The notes under the pieces: generated by a model
What the model saw: only the letters and a program-made list of their open reading frames with translations
Told to the model about the DNA's origin: nothing
The model's database searches: none
Translations under genes and position numbers: made by a program
Part shown: in pieces, positions 11,861-26,721 of the stretch
Layout of the letters: every line of letters begins with the position of its first letter
Numbering within the stretch: position 1 is the stretch's first letter
Origin: Gerris lacustris
Taxonomy: Eukaryota; Arthropoda; Insecta; Hemiptera; Gerridae
DNA: 64,000 nucleotides
Reading direction: 5' to 3'
NCBI GenBank assembly: GCA_951217055.1
Contig: OX578278.1
Span: 43,785,574 to 43,849,573 of the forward strand

Positions 11861-14800
11861 GACCGGACGGACGGAAAGACACACGCAGGAAAATATAGGG
11901 GTCCTTGGTTTTGCCTACGGACCCTAAAAATTAGGGATTGTCAAACATAAATAACACTGGCATAAAGGGAATGTACACTGACCCCAGCAGTACAGTTTAC
12001 TCGCTTAATCCTTTCCTTTGTCGACAACTTGATTGCCCTAGAAACGCTAGTAATCTGTTTTAGAAACCTATTCCTTTTATCGGCTAGTACATTGTTAACT
12101 CTTCGTTGCTTTAAACTTGCTTCTGAGATTAGGGAGTTTAATACCCATGTCGTAAATGGTTCCGTGACGGTGTGAGTCACAATGGGTTTAAAAACAGAAC
12201 ACCACTTTCGGTTCCATTCTCAAAAACCAATAGTCGCTTAGAAAAAGCAAAAATATATGTTTTTACAGTATTTGTTATATCCTTGTTTTGGCACGAAGCA
12301 TGCATTGCTTTGATGTATAGCATATCAATTATGATTTTTCTCAAAACGTTTTTCAAGCCCGACAAAAAAAGCATCTTAAATTTTGTACGGATCTTTACAC
12401 AATTTTATTTTACCTTGCCAAACACCTGTCATATTTTTTTTTATCATACATCTTTCCTTTACTTCGCATTTTATTATTTTATCTTTGTAAAATATTTATT
12501 TTAAATCACCAAAATTAGGTATTTTATTTCTTATAAATAAAATAATAGAATTACAGTGCTAAAGATATCCTATCTTTTTTAAGCCACGTTATTCAATGAA
12601 TAAACTTGGAACATTTATATTCTATTACTAATTATTAACTCACTTAAAATATAAATATATAATCTCCGGAAAAAACTTTTTGACCTCTAAAATATAATAA
12701 CAGGAAAAACAATTTTGTATTTTTCAAGTTCACAAATATTTTTATATCACTTGTAAATAAATTATTAGACGAAAGTATTTTGAAAATTTATTTTAATGAT
12801 AGTAGTTTGTGTTAATGAAATTTAAATTTGCATTAGAATTACAGCAATGCGATAAAAGTTGGTTTAAACTTTTTGGCTGCTGTCTAAAGCAGTTATACCG
12901 TGAGTTCGACTTTAGTCGGAATTAGTTAAAACAATGCCGCGTTTATAAAGTTAACTAAAATAAATTAGTCAAACTTAGTTTTGTCTTTATTGTAATGATA
13001 GTTTTCTCCTTTTAGCTTCCTCCTAGGATTTAGGATTTTATAGTTTCAACTAGTTTTATTGCTTAAACTATTTATAGTCTACTTGATTGTATAACTTTAA
13101 GCTTAAAGTGTTAAGCAAGTGAATAGTTTAGTAAGCGGAAGCTAAACTTTTATTTTATAACTATAAACTATATATACTATTTCGAATGTATTCTTGTTGA
13201 ATTACCCGCTTCAAGGAGTAGTTCCGCCAGTTTTAGAGAGCATTCTCCGTTTAACAATCTCGGAAAAATTAAATTTATTACTGATTTTTCGATTTAAAAG
13301 TTCTGAAAATTTTTTAAGAGCACATTATTTTAAAATAAGTTGAACTGCAAACTTTCGACGTATAAACATGTTTTATCCATTTGGATAACGTATAACCCCC
13401 TAAATAGCCAAATTAAATTAACAGTTAATAAACTTTTCTGGTCTTAAAATGCGAGTAATGTTTTAAAAATAATCAATATTATTATTGAATAATGAAAAAA
13501 AGTATAATATGCATGCTGAGTGTTAAAAATACAAAAAGAAAACAAAAAAAAGACTACAAAATATGCAGCAGGTGTGTTAATATACCTACCTATATGTATG
13601 GCCAAGGGAATTTATTTGCTACAATACACGTTTTTATTCGAACAAAAAAAAAAAAATAATAATTTAACAATAGCAAGCATGCGAAGATTTGGTTAAAATA
13701 GTGCTTAGTATTGTTCAACAAACTGCATGCTGTTTTATTCAGTCTTAGTTCAGCTCAATAACAGATGTAATGGGATACTGTGTCCATTTTGTATCCCGAT
13801 AAAGAAAGGAAAGAAATACATAGTATATCATTGGGGTGCAAAAAAAAGCCTCTTGAGTTAAAGTCTAAACGCGTATATCGAATACAATGGATGTTGATTT
13901 TTCACGTGATAAGCCAACGCCGCCTTTTTTATTTTTTTCACCGCTCGCCGTTTCTCAATACATTTTAAGCAAGGATATAAAGGGCAAAGAGAAGTGTACG
14001 AATAGGGGAAAAGGCCTTTTGCATCGTGAGCCAACTCTATTTACATTTGCCGCTCACGTTTCTTGAGGCCAATTTTCACTCGGTTCAGCAGCGAAACCGC
14101 TCTCGAAGTTTACCCTTTAAGGGTCGGAGTACCGAACGAAATTAACCCCCCCAACAGATATTGACTTAAGAACCTTCATCTTGTTCTTCTTTTTTTTTGA
14201 CGCAGTAATTTCCCAACCCGGGTTTCATATAACGTTGATGTTATCATCTCTGCCTTCACTCTTTTCTCTTAGTGAGTAAAGAGGATAAAAATGTAAGCCC
14301 TTAGAACAATTTCTAGAGTGAAAGGGATATTATGTGACTGGATGGAAGACATTTTATCGGAGATTCTGACAGTAGCAGGAGACTGCTCCCAACTCCCAGA
14401 CATGGCAAACACCATTAGCCTTTAGATAAAATAAATCCAAAGGTTTTAATGAACAAAACCAATATATTACGCTCAGGGAGACTTGAAGATATTATTACCT
14501 CTCTCTTTAAGTCTTTTGCCACTGCGCTTGCTTCTGACAATAAAAAATATTTTTCATATCATCTTTCTTACCTTTTCTACTTTTCACAAATGAACATTTT
14601 GCTCTATAAGATTTTTATACTGATAATATAAACCACAAAAATAAAGAAAGTACAATCAATACTATCGATAATTAAATAATTGTTTAGTGCATTGTATATT
14701 TATTTAATTCATATGAATATTAAACCTATTACTTAACTAATAATTCCTTGGGTATTCTTTTTCTTCCTTCGTTCTTTTTTTGGCATATTTAATTAAATTA

Positions 14801-15844
14801 CGAATGATTATTGGGCTAATAAAGTTTTAAAAGAGAAAAAGACATAATTGCTAGTGTGATTTATCTTTGGTATTTAGATAATTTTTAATCATTATACACT
14901 GAAGTTCTACGTGAATAATCATGTTAAGTGAAACAATATTAAAGTTTAAATGAAAATTGGGCAGTTAAAAGTTTTAGTAATGTATTGGTTATTTTTAAAT
15001 TACAGTTCTGCCACAATCATCTTTCTTTTAACATATTTCTTTCATTGCTTATAAGTATCTTAAACATCTGTTCTTATTTTAACCCTGAGTGTCCAAATTT
15101 TTTGTCTTAAGTCTAGTGTTGTAAAAATACTATAGAACTTACTTATAGAACTTTACTTTTCTTAGAGCATTACAATGTAAAAAATAAAATTTATAATTCT
15201 TATTTACTTATTTAGAAACCTCACTTGGTGCTTCACTTTACGTATCGTGTTATTATTCTACGTATATATTTTATTTGTTTAATTATTCTACATATATATT
15301 TTTAAATATTGAAACTAATTTGATTACTCGTTTCATGATCCAAGTAATTTTGCGAGAATGAGCTCTTTAAGATGATCAAGCAATTTGATGAGTCCTAAGT
15401 AAGCCTTTGAGTCAAGCTTTAGAAACCGGTTTGTTTTAAAATAAACACTCTGCAGTTGGAATTACTAAAGTAAACTCAGGGATTTAAATTGTTTAAGTCT
15501 GAAAATACGTATACCTGCAAATAAACCACCAGAATACCTTTGCAAATTATAATTAGACTTCTTTTTTTAAAAAAAAAAAAAAAAGAATCATTTAATTTTA
15601 GTCATTTATAGTTTGTTGATAGCTGCCTTTTGTTAGCTTTCATAGTTGGGACAAAGCTGTTACGTAAACACAGATTTCTACGCCTGCCTTTAATCTTATT
15701 CTTAATTGGGTTCTCTTTTTAAGACATATTATCCTACTCTCTTATGCAGAGTTAGTTGACTTAATTTGATGTGCATACTTATATGTTAGTAGAGTGTATG
15801 GTCTAAAGTACACTAATAATATTTTTTTTTACATTTATGCTCAG

Positions 15845-16236
15845 GTTCAGTGAGGCCACAATCACTTCAGAGACCTCCTATGGCGACAACGACCACTACA
15901 CTTGCACCGACGACAGCTTCGACTAGCACGACAACTGCGTCGACGACGAACAACAATGGAGCTATGCTAGATCCTAGTTCGACCGAGTGCCCACCTAACG
16001 GTACTGGAGTACCAGCAGCTCGCCCTGCCACCAACAGCAATTCCTTGCTGAGGAAACTAGCCACTTCACACTACCAGAGCTACACCACTGCTCTCACAGT
16101 GACCATCGCAGTCGGCTGTTTCCTTCTACTGCTCAACGTTTTAATATTCGCTGGAATCTATCATCAGAGAGATCGAGATAGGACAAGAAAGAAACGTCGT
16201 AGTAACATGGACTCAAAATCAGCTTCTTTAGAAAAG
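15845..16236 (+). CDS. Nlg: Neuroligin, exon (stalk, membrane span, start of tail)
   Basis: Exon after the acceptor GCTCAG (ends 15844), donor GGTAAGG (GT at 16237-16238). It opens with GT completing a glycine codon and continues SVRPQSLQRPPMATTTTTLA. The next stretch is Thr/Ser-rich (about 30 residues), typical of the O-glycosylated neuroligin stalk. LTVTIAVGCFLLLLNVLIFA is the single transmembrane helix, followed by a basic stop-transfer run (RDRDRTRKKRR). An extracellular cysteine precedes the span (SSTECPPNG). The exon ends in phase 0 after SASLEK, matching the next exon. The AG six bases downstream would put a stop in frame, which supports the acceptor chosen. Confidence 0.93.
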
Positions 16237-16545
16237 GTAAGGTTAAATCATTCATTCTATTTTCGCACTATAACCTAATAACTATAGTTGAAACCTTAAT
16301 TGAGCTTAAGTCAATTAAATGATTTATCCGAAATTCTTGGGTATTCCAGCTTTGATTATTACGAAAGCTTAATTCAATAAATGTTACCTAATTGCGCAGT
16401 TAAATTAATAAATAAACTATTGTCGACTCGCTTTAAAGAGTGTGCATCTCAATAATGCTAAAAATGTATTTATTTAATTGTATAGTACGTAATACAGGAT
16501 TGTGAGACAAAAAACAAAAAGGAAAGTAATATAATATAAGGATGC

Positions 16546-16580
<35 letters not shown>

Positions 16581-16756
16581 AGCATGAGTTTGATGAAAAA
16601 CTTACTTGCCGCTGAATAAAGTTTTCAAGATATACTTTAAAAATTGGTTTAAGATATTTTGTCTTATTGTTAACAACTACCAACTAACAAAGCTTGGTTT
16701 AAGTAGTTTTGTTTAACTAGGTATAACGACAGTTGAAGTCTCCTACTTTCTATTTT

Positions 16757-16853
<97 letters not shown>

Positions 16854-17211
16854 CATTGTATAAAAATCCTTTTTTGAAGTTCTAAAACAGGGTATTTTTA
16901 AGACAACTATTGTTGGAATAGAGGGTAACATAAATTTGGAAGAAAATTGTTTTAATGATAATTCTTTAATCTAATTACTATTCTACTTTAATGCTAGAGC
17001 TTAAATGCAACTTATTTCCCTTATCGTATTGACAATCTTGTATTTAATTGAATTTTCTTTTAAATTTAAATTTTGTCTCACTTGGATTTATGTAAAGAGT
17101 ATTACATGTTGAATAATACTCCATAATAATCCATAAAACTCTATCATTTGAAAATTATATATCTTAGGCAATTGCTAAAATTTTAATACAGCTAAATTTC
17201 TTTGTTGTCAG
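16237..17211 (+). other. Neuroligin intron (975 bp) with (TA)n arrays
   Basis: Phase-0 intron, GTAAGG donor and TTGTTGTCAG acceptor. It contains two TA dinucleotide arrays (16545-16572 and 16760-16852) and no other recognised element. Confidence 0.85.
16760..16852. repeat. (TA)n microsatellite
   Basis: Uninterrupted TA dinucleotides for about 93 bp in the last neuroligin intron. A shorter array is at 16545-16572. Confidence 0.98.
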
Positions 17212-17430
17212 ATCGAAGAAGCTGGTTGTTCGGAGATACCAGACAAGGGCTCTGTGGAGCTGTCATTTCGGCCGCCGGAATATTTAGAGCCTCCTCTGAC
17301 TTCTCCGTCAATCCCTGATCCACCACCTCCTCCCAAAAACCTGCCTCCGAACCAAGCGGGTATCCTTCGTACACCTCAGACTCCTTCTACCATGAAGAAA
17401 CGGGTTCAGATACAGGAGATATCCGTCTAA
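17212..17430 (+). CDS. Nlg: Neuroligin, terminal exon (cytoplasmic tail)
   Basis: Last coding exon. Acceptor CAG ends at 17211; the TAA stop is at 17428-17430. It encodes 72 residues: IEEAGCSEIPDKGSVELSF, RPPEYLEPPLTSPSIPD, a proline run PPPPPKNLPPNQAG, then KKRVQIQEISV at the C-terminus. The final residues EISV fit a class II PDZ ligand pattern (hydrophobic at -2 and 0), where vertebrate neuroligins use a class I motif. In the family this C-terminus anchors the protein to postsynaptic scaffolds. The 3' UTR presumably follows, but no polyadenylation site could be chosen with confidence. Confidence 0.92.
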   Translation: MEEAGCSEIPDKGSVELSFRPPEYLEPPLTSPSIPDPPPPPKNLPPNQAGILRTPQTPSTMKKRVQIQEISV

Positions 17431-18969
17431 CAACACTGCCTCCTCGGGTAAACATCTAAACGTACTGGTAATCTATCAGCTTTATTTAACTTCAACATAC
17501 AAAAACTAAATGTTTCAATAGCTAAATTAGTAAAAAATATTTGTGAGGAAAAAAGTTTTTCATTAGAGTATTTAAAAAAAATGTGATAATTTTCTTTTTA
17601 GTTTTAGGTTTAAAAAGTATAGTTAAAATTGAAGGTACCACCAATGAAGTCAATTCATATCTCATGTTAAAGTTCTTAAAAAGGTATTTAGTTAATTACA
17701 TATTAATTAATTTATCCGATTAAGAAGATGAAGTGAGAAATAAGTTTAACTCAATTAATACAAATCAAACCATTCATTAAAAATAAATATAGTCCCGTCA
17801 ATATTGTAAAACCACTTCCTAAGAAGATGTATAAACAAGAAAGTTGTGACTCCCATTCCTCTTTCGAGCCTTTACCTATGTACTGTGTAGAGTGAATTCC
17901 AGCAGTGCCTAATGTTTAACATCTGTTATTTGATTAGGCATCTTCATTTAACATTTGAAGCATGTTTGTTTTACCTTCATTGCTTTCATATTTGATACAA
18001 GAAAGATATTATCATTTGTTAATTGGTTATTTTAACTCTGATTGAATTTTGTGAAACTAATATGTCAATTAAAATCATGGTAATTAGACGAAAGGGAGAT
18101 TAAACAAAGAAGAGCATTTATTGTGTTAAGACGTTAACAATGATTCTATTTCTATTTCAAATTAAATCTTCAAGGAAATCAGCTGTATATTTTAACTTTG
18201 CAGCTTTCAGAATGTTACAAATAGTTAATCAAAACGTGGCTTAGGTAGGAAATGATTTTTCGGCCCTAACGGTTGGACTTCAATAATAATTTAAACAGTA
18301 AGAGAACTTAATAAGTGAATAGATCAGCATTACTTGGTATAAGGCTGGTTACTTCTACAAAAACATATATTTAACAGCTAAATTCAACAAAAACGTACTA
18401 GATAATCATATTGATTAATTAATTTTCAATTTTTAATTGAATAAGTAAGACTTTTTGTGGGAAGTAAATTAATAAAATCATTAAAATTAATATCAGTACT
18501 TTATTCGTTTACCCTATAAATAATACATTTATGTATTTTTTTTTTTTTAAATTTGATTTAATTGGCAAAATAAATGTAATAAATAATTTAATAATAATTG
18601 TCAGGAAATAATTTAATGTTTAAGTGTAATATATAAAATACAAAAAAAAAATCAGAATAAACACATCTTAATAATACTTTGCCAGGAATTGAATTTGTAA
18701 ACTCTTTAATTTATTTAATTTCCATTAATCTTATTGAGAACGAAGGTTGAAAATGTGGAAAGTATTCTCATAATCTTAACTTGGCATTTTAATGATGGTA
18801 AATTTTCATTTCCTGTAGTTTAAAAATAAACTTATAATTTAAGAACGTTGAAATTAGTGGCTATATAGCCATTACATAGAGGCATATAGCTGAAATTTCA
18901 AACATGAATAGTTTTTGAAGAGGAAGGGAAAAATAGGTAGTTCTAATTGGGTCCGATGTATATTTTCTG

Positions 18970-18971
<2 letters not shown>
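17431..18971. other. Neuroligin 3' UTR and downstream, no further gene
   Basis: AT-rich. Several AATAAA-like strings (for example around 17780) but nothing decisive. No coding signal. Confidence 0.5.

Positions 18972-19045
<74 letters not shown>
18972..19045. repeat. (TA)n microsatellite
   Basis: About 74 bp of TA dinucleotides ending directly at the SINE-like sequence that begins at 19046. Confidence 0.98.
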
Positions 19046-19048
<3 letters not shown>

Positions 19049-19390
19049 TCGTCCGACTCATGAATCAAAGGGCAGCACGAGGTCATGGGTTCGCTCCCAC
19101 GCCATGGTGCTCTGATTTACTTTATGGATCGAGAGCGGAACAGGGGTCAAGGGATCCCAGGGTACCTACACAAGATACCAGGGAATCCTTTACAGGATCC
19201 CAGGCCGTGATTCTCTGATTTGTACCTGTGAGTTGAGGTCGGCAGAGAGTCACGGTTGTGCCGCAAGCCTTGATCCTCTCACTTACAATGCTCACTAATG
19301 ATTAGACCGTACTTCGGTGGTACATTGTACAATGGTATGGTGTGTGAAGTGGCTGGAGCTATGTATCATGGGGTTAATCAAAAATAAATA
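19046..19390 (+). repeat. Possible second SINE-type repeat (tRNA-like B-box)
   Basis: Relatively GC-rich island starting with the palindrome GAGTCGTCCGACTC, followed within 35 nt by the B-box-like GGTCATGGGTTCGCTCCCAC. A clear A-box is missing, so a 5'-truncated tRNA-derived SINE is the best guess. The body has repeated GGGATCCCAGG/CAGGATCCCAGG motifs. No second copy was found in this window. Confidence 0.4.
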
Positions 19391-22035
<2,645 letters not shown>

Positions 22036-22051
22036 TGTTGTGTGTATGGGG

Positions 22052-24204
22052 TGTTTCAGCTAAGCACAGACACAGAAAAGAGGTTGATACTTAATCGAAT
22101 TTCCAGCAAAAAATGTCCTAATTACGTCTATCGACCTTAGTTTTCGAAATATGGATTTTTTCGATTATTTAATTTGTTTTTCATAGATTGCGTAATAACT
22201 CGGTAACTAAATAAGATAATAATATGCAGTTTACGGCATTCGAAAGAGGAATAATTTTACATTAAAATGCACTACTTCTTTGATCAAATCGGGGTTGTTT
22301 TCAATGTGATACATGCTACTAGAAATTAATATTTAATTTTATCAAAAGTATTGATGTAACTTTGAGCTGCCATAACTTTTGAATTTGGATGGTTATGAAA
22401 TAACTTTTTTACATCAAAAGTTGGCGCATTTACTAAGCTTTTTAATGATACAATGGTTGCATTGTTTACTTAAAGTTTGGCTGCGACAAGATCAAAAATA
22501 TCTTAAAAGTCATTCAATAAATAAATAATTTAATTTAATTTCATCTCAAATTTTCAAAATAGTCTCCACAAGCAACGCTGCATAAGATGTCGTCATCAAG
22601 ACATCTTCTGCAGCGTTGCTCCATTCTGTTGGTTACGTCTCTTATTTCCACAATTCTTTGTTCTATTGCGTCAAATACGTCGATTATTCGTTGGATTAAT
22701 TCCTCTATAGTGTCCACCACTGTATTATAGACAAGATTTTTTACAGTTCCCCTGAGATAAAAATCTATTGGAGTTAAATCGGGTGAGCGTGGAGGCCAGT
22801 TAATAGGACCACCACGCCCTATTCACCTCCCCGGATAATTTTGATCCATCCATTCCCGTACATTTATGGAATAGTGTGCCTGGCAGCCGTCCATTTGGAA
22901 CCACATGTCCCTTCTTACATTGATAGGTAAATCATCCATTAAGTATAGAAAATAATCATGTAGAAATCGAAGGAATGTATTACCGTTCAGGCATTTATGG
23001 AAAAAATATGGACCTATAATGTGAGTGCCGATTATTCCTGCCCAAATATTCACAGAAAACTGATGCCAAAGACTGATGGTAAAAGTAGACTCATCGGTCC
23101 ATAAAACCTTTTGTGCAATATTACTTTGGAGGAACCAATTACAAAAGTTCAGTCTACTAGGAAAGTCTGCTTCCATCAGTTCTTGTACTGGGGCATCGTG
23201 GTACGGGTAAAAATTATTGTTTTTCAAAACTCTCTGAACTGTGGCTTTTGAAATATCTAATGCTCTAGAAGCTCTCCTAAGACTGGATCTTGAATTGCTG
23301 TTAAAATACTCTAGAACAGCCTCTTCATTGTCAACTGCAGCTGGCAAAAGTATTTCTCGACGGCCGGCCGGTTGGCGCAAGGTTTCCCGTTGTACGGCAT
23401 CTTCTTTCAATGGATGGAAAGTTTTGGTGGGATGGGTGACGCCGATTAGGATATTGCCGGGCATATTCACGTGCTGCTTCCCTAGCGTTTTTGTGGGTCT
23501 CACAGATTATTATCCGAATATCTGTGTATTAATCCAGGGTATACTGTTCCATGGTGGTTTTAATAAAAAGATTATAAAAAGAAATTAACTAAACAATATA
23601 AGTCTATCTCTAATAACTGAGAAATTGCTTCTAAGTGACAGCGGGACAGATTAGGTATTTTTGATAGAGAGGCAATATATCATAAATTTTATTTGTTTTC
23701 TTTATAATAGGTAAAAAAAAAGATAACGTACAGTCTCTTTTTATTGTTTACAAACAGACACTGAGTCTAAGATATTTGACATACTTTTGATCTTCTCGCA
23801 GCCAAACTTTGTAAGCAATCTAACCATTATACAAATCATTGGAAAGCTTATTAAATGCGCCAACTTTTGATGTAAAAACAGTTATTTCATAACCATCCAA
23901 ATTCAAAAGTTATGGCAGCTCAAAGTTACATCATTACTTTTAATGAAATGAAATATATATTTTTAGTAGCATGTGTCACATTGAAAACAACCCTGAATCG
24001 ATCATACAAATAGTGAATTTTAATGTAAAATTATTCCTCTTTAAAATGCCGTAAACTGCATATAATAATCTTTTTTAGTTGCCGAGTTAGAAAAAATGAT
24101 ATCTCGAAAACTAAGGTCGATAGACTATGGGTTAATAGAACATTTTTTGCTGGAAATTCGATGAAGTATCACCCCTTTTTCTGTGTCTGTGCTTAGCTGA
24201 AACA
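22052..24204 (-). mobile_element. Mariner-like transposon with ~450-bp inverted repeats
   Basis: The ends are TGTTTCAGCTAAGCACAGAC and its complement. The inverted similarity runs through about 22052-22506 and 23768-24204. Landmarks paired in both arms include GCTGGAAATTCGAT/ATCGAATTTCCAGC, TTACGGCATT/AATGCCGTAA, and CAACTTTTGATGTAAAAA. Together the arms make up nearly half of the 2.15-kb element and flank one transposase pseudogene on the minus strand. A TA duplication could not be assigned with certainty: the left flank is GTATGGGG and the right flank TCATGCATA. The element is a decayed autonomous copy. Confidence 0.85.
22541..23552 (-). pseudogene. Mariner-like transposase, broken
   Basis: Reads from a start at 23552 (MEQYTLD) to the stop at 22541 (GDYFENLR), about 337 codons, close to the usual size of this insect transposase family. 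In order: N-terminal helix-turn-helix region (NAREAAREYARQYPNRR), second HTH (SLRRASRALDISKATVQRVL), then the catalytic triad in WTDEST, QMDGCQAH and PPRSPDLTP. VNIWAGIIG and VREWMDQNYPGR are family signatures. Disruptions: an in-frame TAA about eight codons after the start; a frameshift near 23370 after the GRPSR segment; and a TGA at 22823-22825 where the family has Trp (between PGR and IGRGG). All three catalytic positions are still readable. Expected to be inactive. Confidence 0.88.
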
Positions 24205-24277
24205 TCATGCATATATTATAAATTTGTATTGTATATTTATAAAGCGGTAAAATCCCCAAAAAAAATTAAGCGGTAAG

Positions 24278-24829
24278 TTGAATCACAACAAAAACAACAA
24301 AGTGTAAAAAATAAGCCAAGTGTGAGATCATATAGGTTTAGCCAAGTCTCACTCTGTTCGAGTGAGTTTTACTAGGTCTAATTTATCCAGTGCTAGTACC
24401 TGATGTTTGTCTGTCCCTTTCTCTACTCTCTTTCCCATATCACTCTACACGTTTAAATTTAAAACATTCTCTGACTTGGCAAATATACACCACAATCTTA
24501 AATCAAATAATAAATATTATTTTTTCATTTGAGCGTCGCAGCACAAGGATACAAGTTTGTATACGGTATACGACACTGCATTTAATTTTAGCCTCTCTGG
24601 GAAGTGTATTTGCCAAGTCTGAAAATGTTTTTAAGTTTAGTGTTTTTAAGCAGAGTGATTTGGGAAAGAGAATAAAGAGAGGGACAGACAAACATCATGT
24701 ACTTCCACTGGATAAATTAGACCTAGTACAACTTAACAGTGGGAGACTTGGCTAAACCTATGATCCCACAACTTTTTACGCGAGACTTGGCTTATTTTTT
24801 ACACTTGTGTTTTTGTTGGGATTTCACTT
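24278..24829. mobile_element. Foldback element, ~215-bp arms
   Basis: Left arm 24278-24492 and right arm 24600-24829 are inverted copies. Paired landmarks are GTGTAAAAAATAAGCCAAG, GTTTAGCCAAGTCTC, CTAGGTCTAATTTATCCAGT, TGTTTGTCTGTCCCT and CTGACTTGGCAAAT with their complements. The spacer is about 110 bp and non-coding. A related, more diverged copy lies at 30685-31030. It starts only about 75 bp after the mariner-like element. Confidence 0.85.
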
Positions 24830-26037
24830 CTTTTTGTAAGTAATTTTTCGTTGCCCCAAACAATTTTTTGTTCTTGTTTGATTGTACTTGGGTCTTTTTT
24901 CTTTCTTCGTTCTTGTTAATCTTTCGTGTAACTTGTTCGTCGGTGGGTGTTTAAATTGAACTAAATAAAATTATCTGGAGTAAATATGTTTACCCTTTAA
25001 GATAACTGTCAATCAATACTGTCAAATAAACCCTAAGTGATCACTTTTTAGTATTAAAGTTCTCTACTAGGTAGCTATTGTGGCGCTGTTTACAATATTT
25101 AAATATTTTACAATATGTTGAATTTGCGGTTTGTCTTTAGCCTTGAAAGGGACAAAGAACCAGATTTTTTCATTTTTCCTTTATTTGTACAATAAACTCT
25201 AACTATATACAAAATTTCAAGTTTCTAGGATTATTAGAAGTGCCTTAGAATTATGATGAGTGAGTGAGTCAGTCAGTCAGTCAGTGGCAACATAACAAAA
25301 CTTTAGGCTCATACATCTTATGAACTACTATGGGTAGATGTGTGAAATTTTTATTTCTGGTTCAGTTTGTCATGAACTTTAAATTACAATTAAATTTATA
25401 TACCTAAGTATCTTCAATAAGATAATAGAGGGGGGGTCCAAATTGCCGTGAGTTGGTTCCAGTACGGCTGTGCTCGACTTGGCGGGGGGACTGCCGTGCC
25501 CCCAGATTTGATGTTTGAGATCCCACTAAAGCTTAATTGTAAAAGCTCACTTTCACTATTGAAAACATTTTCATAGGTGTTAGGGTCCCTACACAGTGCT
25601 GCCTGGTTTGTAGCAGGAAAGGTCGCATGTTACCTAGCATGTAGCGGGCCACACACACAGGTTGCTGCTTGTTCAGGTTCAGTAACGGGTTCTCTTCCGT
25701 AAAGGATAGTTACATTTAAATTGTTCCGTTTAGTAATAAGATTAATTAATTTTAGTAATAAGATTCAAAGGTTCGACGAAGACATCAAAATATCAATAGG
25801 ATCTAAGAGCATAAAAACACCCGTTTGAAACATGAATACAAAATACACTAAACTTAGTTTCAATGCATGTTTTTGTATTAAAAAACATTCACCATAGGAC
25901 GAATAATCTAACGGAACTGAAATCATACTAATACTTAGTAAAATATTTCGTGATTTTTAAAACATGTGCCTTATTACCAGGCCCTGTGATAACACAGGGT
26001 TTTATCCCCCCCCCCCCTCCCTCTTAACTTTTAAATT
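24830..26037. other. Non-coding, simple repeats
   Basis: Includes a GTCA/GTGA microsatellite (25257-25285), a G-rich block at 25430-25505 (TTGGCGGGGGGACTGCCGTG) and a C-tract at 26008-26020. 25570-25690 is less AT-rich and probably a repeat remnant, unidentified. Confidence 0.5.
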
Positions 26038-26049
26038 TTGGTGTACATT

Positions 26050-26721
26050 TTAAATTTTATCTTTTTCATTAATACCTCAGAAACTAGATTTGTTAAATTT
26101 TTAATTAAAAGGAAAACTGGTGGTCCAGCAAATGGTGGTCCTGATAAAGTACCATCGTTCTTGTTAAAAGGTTTAGCTTCGTTACTCGCTCCGGTTATAT
26201 CATTTTTATTTAATAAATCAATCCACACAGCTACGTTCCCGGATGCTTGGAATATTGCACTAATAGTCCCAATTCATAAAAGCGGGAATCGTTCGATCGC
26301 CTCAAATTATCGCCCAATTTACGTAATTAATAGTACGTTCTGTAAATTAATTGAAAAACTAGTACATGCTTACATTTATCCTTTCCTCGAACCATTGCTA
26401 GATGAACATCAACATGGTTTCCGTAGTGGTCGTTCAACCTCAACGAATTTGGTCAACTTTATAACAGATCTGGTTCCCTTTGTCACAAAAGGGAAACAAA
26501 TGGATTTAATCTATTTTGACCTTAGAAAAGCTTTCGACACTGTTGATCATGATATTCTACTTCGGAAAATCAGTTATACTTTTAAAAATCCTCTCCAAAC
26601 TTCATGGTTCTATAGTTACCTGTCAAACAGAAGATGCCTCGTTAAATTTGGGAATTCTCTTTCCGAACCTTTCAAAGCCACCTCAGGAGTCCATCAAGGA
26701 TCTGTACTAGAACCACTTTTC
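26050..26721 (+). pseudogene. Non-LTR retrotransposon reverse transcriptase fragment
   Basis: One open frame carries the front half of an RT domain: GGPDKVPSFLLKGL, FPDAWNIALIVPIHKSG, SNYRPIYVINSTFCKLIEKL, DEHQHGFRSGRSTSTNL, then the first catalytic aspartate block YFDLRKAFDTVDH, the YLSNRRCLVKFG region, and SGVHQGSVL. It stops abruptly at the point where a foldback begins (26711-26751), so the second catalytic block (Y-x-D-D) and everything downstream is missing, as are the endonuclease and ORF1. The motif style suggests a Jockey/CR1-group element, but clade assignment needs a tree. Confidence 0.85.

Larger units (their letters stand above)
8742..15844 (+). other. Neuroligin intron (7103 bp)
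   Basis: Phase-1 intron, GT at 8742, AG at 15843-15844 after a T-rich tract. Recognisable content: a 35-bp minisatellite (10490-10665), a long hairpin (11239-11349) and a dispersed repeat (11505-11860). 8742-10489 and 11861-15844 are otherwise AT-rich. 13975-14160 is somewhat more GC-rich but I could not identify it. Confidence 0.85.

Noticed and set aside
11941..12180. 79-codon open frame on - strand with basic composition
   Set aside because: No recognisable domain or splice context; lies next to a repeat in an intron.
12172..12504. 110-codon open frame on + strand
   Set aside because: Very Phe/Ile/Tyr-rich composition expected from AT-rich DNA, no domain, inside a neuroligin intron.
15867..16064. 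Val/Ala-rich open frame antisense to the neuroligin stalk
   Set aside because: Mirror of the Thr-rich coding exon on the other strand.
18915..19115. Open frame made mainly of repeated Tyr-Ile
   Set aside because: Translation of a (TA)n microsatellite; the same applies to 20636-20845, 20698-20880 and 59748-59999.
24390..24755. 121-codon open frame across the foldback element
   Set aside because: It spans the two inverted arms and the spacer; the open frame is a by-product of the palindrome.
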